From NCBI GenBank assembly GCA_964616985.1, contig CAZTVF010000077.1, positions 1-26,039 on the forward strand: 26,039 nt of DNA, read 5' to 3'. This DNA is from CAZTVF01 sp964616985 (GTDB taxonomy: Bacteria; Planctomycetota; Phycisphaerae; SM23-33). The notes under the pieces were generated by a model. It searched no databases and was not told where the DNA came from. It saw only the letters and a list, made by a program, of their open reading frames with translations. The position numbers and the translations under genes are program-made. This document shows, one piece after another, positions 21,791 through 26,039 of this stretch; within the stretch, counting starts at the first letter, position 1; each line of letters starts with the position of its first letter.

Positions 21791-22870
21791 CTACTTCAAA
21801 GCCGCCAGTGCCGCCTGCGCCTTGCTGGCGGCCTCGGACTTGCCATAACGGTCCGTCACTCGGGTATACGCCGTGCGGGCGGCCACGTTGTTGCCCAGGG
21901 CCTCGTTCACCTTGCCCGCGTAGTACAGCGCCTCGCCGGCCTCGCTCAGCGACGCGTAGTAGGTGTAAACCCGCATCAGGTTCAGCCCGGCGTCCAGCAG
22001 CAGAGGCCGCTTGGCCGCGTCGTCCTTGGCCTTCTCGGCCAGCGCCAGCTGCGCCTTGCCCAGCACCAGCATGGCCGAGGCCAGTTCGGCCCCGCTGTAG
22101 CGGTCGATGTTGCCCTGCAGGGTCGAGACGGCCTTGGCCGGGTCGCCGTTCTGCAGCAGCGCGTCGGCGGCCTTGATCTGGCCTTCGAGCACCTCGCCGC
22201 CGTTCTTGGGCGTGTCGCCGCTGACGGGGGCGCTGGCGATCTCGCCGGCGATGGCGGCCGCCTTGGCCGACTGCCCTTCCATCGTGTACAGGTCCAGCAG
22301 CGCCTGCTTCACGGCCGCCAGCGTCGCATCCTTGGCCTTGGGCAGGTAGCCTTCCAGCGCGGTGATGGCGGCGGCGTTTTCCTTGGCGCCCCTGGCCGGC
22401 AGGTTCTTGGGACGCAGGGCCAGCACCTCGGCCTTGCCGGCGCTCTCGTCCACCATGGCCAGCCACTCGGGCACGGCCCGTTCGATCATCTTGCCCTGCT
22501 CCATCGCCGCCAGGCGGCGGTAACGGATCAGCCGGGCCGTCCAGGTGTCGGCCTTGACCTTGCCCAGGGCCGTGCCGTACGCCTTGACGGCGGGCTCGAG
22601 CTTATTGTCGGCCAGGGCCTTCTCCGCCGTCGCGAGATCCTCGTGGTCCTTGAGGGCGACCGACTGGATGTCCGCCACGGACTTCGTGACGGTGCCGCCG
22701 GTGGAGAGGCGGAAGGTGATCATGCCATCCTTGGCCTCCAGGATGGACACCCCCGCGTACGGGGGCGACCTCTTGATGACCAGCTCATCCGCCCTGGCCG
22801 AGGCCAGACCGCACAGCACGATCGCCGCCACGATGCCGAGTTTCAGGTTCATGACTTTGTTGCTCATCAT
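21791..22870 (-). CDS. Secreted TPR-like protein
   Basis: The protein has 359 residues. The signal peptide runs to about residue 27 (SARA-DE). If the ATG at 22852 is used it becomes a more classical 21-residue signal; neither start has a strong ribosome site. Residues 28-75 look like a small beta domain (YAGVSILEAKDGMITFRL, then VADIQSVAL) similar in layout to the N-terminal domain of the secreted protein at 15220-16542. The rest is helical with TPR-like pairs, such as EDLATAEKALADNKLEPAV and YYASLSEAGEALYYAGKVNE, ending with a repeat that resembles YbgF/CpoB-type TPRs (RYGKSEAASKAQ). It lies between the vWA genes and exbB in the same direction, so it is probably a periplasmic part of the same machine. 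Confidence 0.86.
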   Translation of the reverse strand: MMSNKVMNLKLGIVAAIVLCGLASARADELVIKRSPPYAGVSILEAKDGMITFRLSTGGTVTKSVADIQSVALKDHEDLATAEKALADNKLEPAVKAYGTALGKVKADTWTARLIRYRRLAAMEQGKMIERAVPEWLAMVDESAGKAEVLALRPKNLPARGAKENAAAITALEGYLPKAKDATLAAVKQALLDLYTMEGQSAKAAAIAGEIASAPVSGDTPKNGGEVLEGQIKAADALLQNGDPAKAVSTLQGNIDRYSGAELASAMLVLGKAQLALAEKAKDDAAKRPLLLDAGLNLMRVYTYYASLSEAGEALYYAGKVNEALGNNVAARTAYTRVTDRYGKSEAASKAQAALAALK

Positions 22871-22937
22871 TCTTCGGGGTTCGCGCCGGCCAGGAGGGCC
22901 AGCGCCGCAAGGGTGAGGATGTACAGCCGGCCTCGGG

Positions 22938-24158
22938 TCATTCGTCAGGGTCCACTCGCTTGTAGATGCCGTGGTTCTCTTGCGCGACCTTCTTCATGAA
23001 CTTCGAGGCCTCGTCTTCGCCGTCGGTCGAGCCGCCGCGCACCGCGCCATACAGATACGTGTTGATGAACACGTCTTTCTTCTTGTTGCGGTCCCGGATC
23101 AGGGTCATCAGTTTGTCGTTGTCCGGGAATGCGCCGTCGGTCAGCAGAAAGATGATCTTGCCGGGCTTGTTGTTCGTGCGTTCCAGCACGTCGAAGGCCC
23201 GCGTCATCGCCGGGATCGGATCGGTCTTGCCGCGCGCGGGCACGTCCTGGATGAAATCCAGGAACACGTCGCGGAATTCCTTGGTGGCAGGAACCAGCTT
23301 CTTGGGCGGGCTCTCGATGGCCGTCGTGCCCTCGCCCAGCAGGATCACGTGGAAATCCTGAATGTCGGCCAGCTTGGCGATGGAAGTGACCATCTCGTTC
23401 TTGACCATCTCGAGGCATTCGACCATCGAGCCCGAGCGGTCGATCACGAACACGAAGTGGTGGGCTACGCCGTTGCCGCTGCCGGTGCCAAAGAACGAGC
23501 CTCGCGGCCCGCCGCCGCCCGTGCCGCCGCTGAACCAGTTGCCGCCGCCGGCCGCCCCGCCCGCCTGCCCGGCCCCGGCGATGGCGAATGCACTCTGGGC
23601 CCCGGTGGTGTTCTCCGAGCCCATGATCTTCTTGCTCTTGGTGGCCTCGCTGGGGATGGATGAATCCTTGGGGGCCTGGCTGACGACCTTGGTGTTCTTG
23701 CCGCCGCCCACGCGCGAACCGGCCGGCGTCATGCTGCCGCCCACCTTCTCGGTGATGGTCGAATCGGGCGTGACCAGCGCCTCGGGCGCTGGAGGCTTGG
23801 TGGCGAACATCGAACCCAGGAACATCATCACCATGCCCAGGCCCACGTGGAAGAAGATGCTCAGGACGATCGGCATGCTGCGAGCCATCAGGCTCATCAT
23901 TGCGTCCGACTGCTCGGGCAGTTCTTCCATCCCGTCATCGGGCGGCGGGGCCGAGGCCACTGCCGGCGCCGCACTCTTGGCCGCTGCCGGCGCCGCGGCA
24001 ACGGGCGCATCCTTGGGGACCAGCGGACGGGGAAGTGAGGCCAGCGCCGCCGGCACCGTCACGGTCTTCTGACAGTGCGGACAGCGCATAGAAGCGCCGG
24101 TGTTTTCCTCGGCACTGATGTTTTTGCCGCAATTTTCGCAGCGAAAGTCAACCGCCAC
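22938..24158 (-). CDS. Zinc-ribbon, TonB-like helix and vWA domain protein
   Basis: The protein has 406 residues in four parts. First, a cytoplasmic zinc ribbon with Cys7, Cys10, Cys26 and Cys29. Second, a disordered Ala/Pro stretch (35-80). Third, one membrane helix (about 95-118) containing Ser100-xxx-His104, the SxxxH pattern of the TonB helix, followed as in TonB by a Pro-rich exit (KPPAPE). Fourth, after a Gly/Ser linker (120-230), a vWA domain (234-402) with a complete MIDAS: DRSGS (Asp240, Ser242, Ser244), Thr312 and Asp341. The start is GTG with AGGAG 6 nt upstream. It lies 54 nt after a paralogue with the same plan and shares a direction with exbB and exbD. The vWA domain should bind a metal and a protein ligand in the periplasm; the partner is unknown. 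Confidence 0.93.
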   Translation of the reverse strand: MAVDFRCENCGKNISAEENTGASMRCPHCQKTVTVPAALASLPRPLVPKDAPVAAAPAAAKSAAPAVASAPPPDDGMEELPEQSDAMMSLMARSMPIVLSIFFHVGLGMVMMFLGSMFATKPPAPEALVTPDSTITEKVGGSMTPAGSRVGGGKNTKVVSQAPKDSSIPSEATKSKKIMGSENTTGAQSAFAIAGAGQAGGAAGGGNWFSGGTGGGGPRGSFFGTGSGNGVAHHFVFVIDRSGSMVECLEMVKNEMVTSIAKLADIQDFHVILLGEGTTAIESPPKKLVPATKEFRDVFLDFIQDVPARGKTDPIPAMTRAFDVLERTNNKPGKIIFLLTDGAFPDNDKLMTLIRDRNKKKDVFINTYLYGAVRGGSTDGEDEASKFMKKVAQENHGIYKRVDPDE

Positions 24159-24212
24159 GCCGGTCTCCTTCCTGGTCGGGGACGCTTACGTGCCTTTCAT
24201 ACAGCCGGCACG

Positions 24213-25280
24213 TCAGTCGCCCGCATTTGTGTATTTGTAACTTCCCTTGCTGAAATTCGCAATGCGTTCTAGCACATTCTGAACTTCATTCGAGCGCCAA
24301 CCGAACAAGAACGTGTCCACCTGGACCTTCTTGGCCGCGTTTCGCGCCCGCACAAGGGTCAGCACCGCCTCATTATCCGGAAATGCCCCATCCGTAAGCA
24401 AGCATATCAGCTTGCCTCCATCGCCCGCGGCGTCCATCAGGTCGAACGCCCGCGTCAACGCCGTGATCGGATGCGTCGCGCCCTTGGCCGAAACCGGCTG
24501 GATGAACTTCACGAATGCGTCCTTGTTTTCCCGCGTCGCGGCCTGGAATTTGCCGGGCGGATTCTCGATGGTGGTCTTGCCTTCGCCCAGCAGGATGACG
24601 TGGAAGAACTGGTTCGGCTCCAGGGACCCGATCGACATGGCCATGTCGTCCTTCACTGTCTCGAAGGTCTCGGCCATCGAGCCCGAGCGATCGATCACGT
24701 AGATGACGTAGCGGGCGGCCGGGCCGACGGGCAGCGAGCCGCCGGGGCCCTTGCCCACCCCGCCGCCGGGGCCGAAGTTCACGCCGTGATCGCCCGACGC
24801 GTCGCTGATCAGACCGGGGATGCCCGGGGCATTGCCGATGCCGGGGATGTTGAATCTCTTGGGCCCCTTGTCCGCCCCGCCCTTGGCGCCGGCGGGGATG
24901 GCCGAAGGCTGGCCGCCGCGGCCGGGAGGGGTGGGCGCTTTGACAGACATCGTGATGCCGGACCGATCGACCGGGCCGGCCGTGATCGGGCCGTCGAGTT
25001 TCGTTGGGCCCGTGGCGGCCTTGGCGGCGAAGGTGCCGACGAATACCAGCACGAGTCCCAGCCCCATGTGAAGGGCGAGGCTCAGGACAGCCGGCAGGAG
25101 CCTGGACAGACGATCGCACGCGAGTGAAATGGACCCCATGCCCTGGCCGGCCCCTGCCGGCTGGGCGGACTGCTGCCGAGGCGACGCGTGAAGGCGCCCC
25201 CCGTCGCTTTCGGGACAGCTTCTTCCGGATGGATCATCGACAGCGGCGCCGCAACCTGTGCTACGTTTCGCGAGGTTCAT
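24213..25280 (-). CDS. TonB-like helix and vWA domain protein
   Basis: The protein has 355 residues and resembles the next gene without a complete zinc ribbon; the N-terminal 55 residues have only Cys10 and Cys22. The membrane helix (about 61-85, PAVLSLALHMGLGLVLVFVG) holds Ser67-xxx-His71, the TonB SxxxH signature. A Gly/Pro-rich linker (90-188) leads to a vWA domain (190-352) with DRSGS (Asp197, Ser199, Ser201), Thr269 and Asp297, an intact MIDAS. The upstream frame is open, but ATG 25280 has AGGAG 6 nt before it. It is the first gene of the seven-gene block. No clear promoter is visible in the 200 nt upstream. It is not TonB: the C-terminal beta domain of TonB is absent and replaced by vWA. 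Confidence 0.92.
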   Translation of the reverse strand: MNLAKRSTGCGAAVDDPSGRSCPESDGGRLHASPRQQSAQPAGAGQGMGSISLACDRLSRLLPAVLSLALHMGLGLVLVFVGTFAAKAATGPTKLDGPITAGPVDRSGITMSVKAPTPPGRGGQPSAIPAGAKGGADKGPKRFNIPGIGNAPGIPGLISDASGDHGVNFGPGGGVGKGPGGSLPVGPAARYVIYVIDRSGSMAETFETVKDDMAMSIGSLEPNQFFHVILLGEGKTTIENPPGKFQAATRENKDAFVKFIQPVSAKGATHPITALTRAFDLMDAAGDGGKLICLLTDGAFPDNEAVLTLVRARNAAKKVQVDTFLFGWRSNEVQNVLERIANFSKGSYKYTNAGD

Positions 25281-25575
25281 GTTCGTCTCCTTTGGGGACT
25301 CAGGGCTTGGGAAAGCTTTCCGCTGGATGAATGGATGAGGGCGGAAACCAAGTGCCATAAGGATGACGTTGCGGCGCAGTCTTCAAAGCCCCTTCAATTA
25401 CGCGTGCCGCCTTGTCCCGCGTTCCGGGGCCCGCGGCGATTGCCCCAGACGCACGACGCAGGCCCGATGGATAGATAGGGCCCGGACTCCTATTCTACAT
25501 CATCGGCAACCCCCCGCCACGAAAAACACATAAACCTTTCCACCCCTTCACTAGCGCGGCTTCCTCTTCCCCTAG
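25281..25575. other. Upstream gap of the vWA-ExbBD block
   Basis: No gene is supported on either strand. The stretch must hold the promoter of the seven-gene block on the minus strand, but I find no convincing -35/-10 pair; the best match, TTGAAG with TTATGG, has a 20-nt spacer. Confidence 0.4.
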
Positions 25576-25619
25576 CACGGGCGTCCCGCCCGTGAGTCGC
25601 ACGGGCGTCCCGCCCGTGC
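25576..25619. repeat. Twin copies of a perfect GC-rich hairpin
   Basis: CACGGGCG-TCC-CGCCCGTG occurs at 25576-25594 and again at 25600-25618, the second extended by one G-C pair. The copies are 5 nt apart. There is no U tract, so they look like intergenic repeats and not terminators. Confidence 0.85.
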
Positions 25620-25714
25620 ATTCTGTCGTCACACGCCGTGCATCTCCCGTCGCGTCTCGCCATTACCACCCGACGCAAGGGTGCATTCGTTCTATAGTGG
25701 CGGTTACGACAGTC

Positions 25715-25885
25715 TCCGCCCCGGCCGGGCTTGTCCCGGCCGAGCGATGATTGACCACTACAACTGGCGGCAGCGTCCTGATGGTCAATCATCGCTCCGC
25801 CGCCGCAAGGGCGGCGGGGGCGGAAGAAACGGGACGTGCCTCGGTAGTGGCCAATCGTCGCCCCGCCCGGACAAGCCGGGGCGGA
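25715..25885. repeat. Three copies of a 38-43 nt hairpin repeat
   Basis: The unit starts TGGTCAATCATCGC, continues with a GC-rich stem around a central AAG or ACAAG, and ends GGGGCGGA. Copies lie at 25715-25757 (minus), 25782-25824 (plus) and 25848-25885 (plus, degenerate start TGGCCAATCGTCGC). The first two form a perfect 16-bp inverted repeat (25742-25757 against 25782-25797). The head is conserved while the stem sequence changes with pairing kept, which suggests selection or a copying mechanism acting on structure. Confidence 0.75.
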
Positions 25886-25954
25886 GGCGGGAAGACAGAC
25901 CATCAGGCGAACGCCCCCGCTTTTGCGATTGCCCCCCAAGGAACCCTTGCGATG

Positions 25955-25960
25955 TATAAT
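25955..25960 (+). promoter_or_regulatory. -10 element of the tRNA-Leu promoter
   Basis: A perfect TATAAT sits 27 nt before the tRNA 5' end. No good -35 is seen at 16-18 nt; TTGCCC at 25929-25934 would need a 20-nt spacer. Confidence 0.55.
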
Positions 25961-25987
25961 GTACGCCTGATATAAGGTTCTCACCCC

Positions 25988-26039
25988 GCGAGGGTGGCGG
26001 AATTGGCAGACGCGCCAGGTTTAGGTCCTGGTCCCGAAA
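25988..26039 (+). tRNA. tRNA-Leu (UAG), cut by the window end
   Basis: The first 52 nt are visible: the acceptor strand GCGAGGG, a D arm typical of tRNA-Leu (TGGCGGAATTGGCAGACGCG) and the anticodon arm CCAGG-TTTAGGT-CCTGG with anticodon UAG. The start of the long variable arm of a class II tRNA follows; the 3' half lies outside the window. Confidence 0.93.

Noticed and set aside
25715..25885. CRISPR array
   Set aside because: Only three copies, one inverted, with unequal spacing and no cas genes; the copies are hairpin repeats.
25490..25984. Minus-strand open frame near the right end
   Set aside because: It runs across three repeat copies and the tRNA promoter, with no ribosome site or recognisable protein features.
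25576..26039. tRNA-Leu as an integration site for a genomic island
   Set aside because: The repeats are on the 5' side of the tRNA, no integrase is seen, and no duplicated tRNA 3' end is visible in the window.

Overview
The window looks like a chromosomal segment of a GC-rich planctomycete, most likely of the Phycisphaerae type. The signs are a PEP-CTERM surface protein, large secreted HEAT and TPR alpha-solenoid proteins, an ExbB/ExbD cluster with von Willebrand A (vWA) proteins, a secreted protein with a CxxxxCH haem-like motif, and abundant short palindromic repeats. This assignment is inference from gene content; no rRNA marker is present.

Layout. 1-1040: a PEP-CTERM protein with a strong terminator, then about 300 bp without a gene. 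1041-1598 (-): elongation factor P with its own promoter and terminator. 1733-4084: two divergently transcribed uroporphyrinogen-decarboxylase/MtaA-like methyltransferase-fold genes. 4087-5181: a 1.1 kb cassette bounded by 42-bp inverted repeats (41/42 identical). It carries one gene resembling HhH-GPD DNA glycosylases and a cluster of REP-like palindromes, and it lies almost flush between the stop codons of two convergent genes. 5184-7598 (-): a secreted HEAT-repeat protein. 7620-8229: a repeat-rich non-coding stretch and the enolase promoter. 8230-10051 (+): enolase, overlapped by a small membrane protein in the position where many bacteria have ftsB. 10102-16542 (-): a secreted metallopeptidase-like protein, an unusual sigma factor with several N-terminal HTH-like segments, a coiled-coil lipoprotein, a membrane-anchored protein, and a secreted protein with a CX4CH motif. 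16652-16725 (-): tRNA-Cys. 16774-25280 (-): a seven-gene block. 25281-26039: repeats and the start of a tRNA-Leu(UAG).

The most interesting unit is the seven-gene block, in order of transcription: vWA protein 1, zinc-ribbon vWA protein 2, secreted TPR-like protein, ExbB, ExbD, ExbD, and a 1035-residue secreted alpha-solenoid. Each vWA protein has one transmembrane helix carrying the SxxxH signature of TonB, followed by a Gly/Pro-rich linker and a vWA domain with an intact MIDAS. No TonB gene is present. The simplest reading is a proton-motive-force-driven envelope machine in which ExbB/ExbD act on TonB-like helices that carry a metal-dependent adhesion domain instead of the TonB C-terminal domain. 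The architecture is read from the sequence; the energised mechanism is inference.
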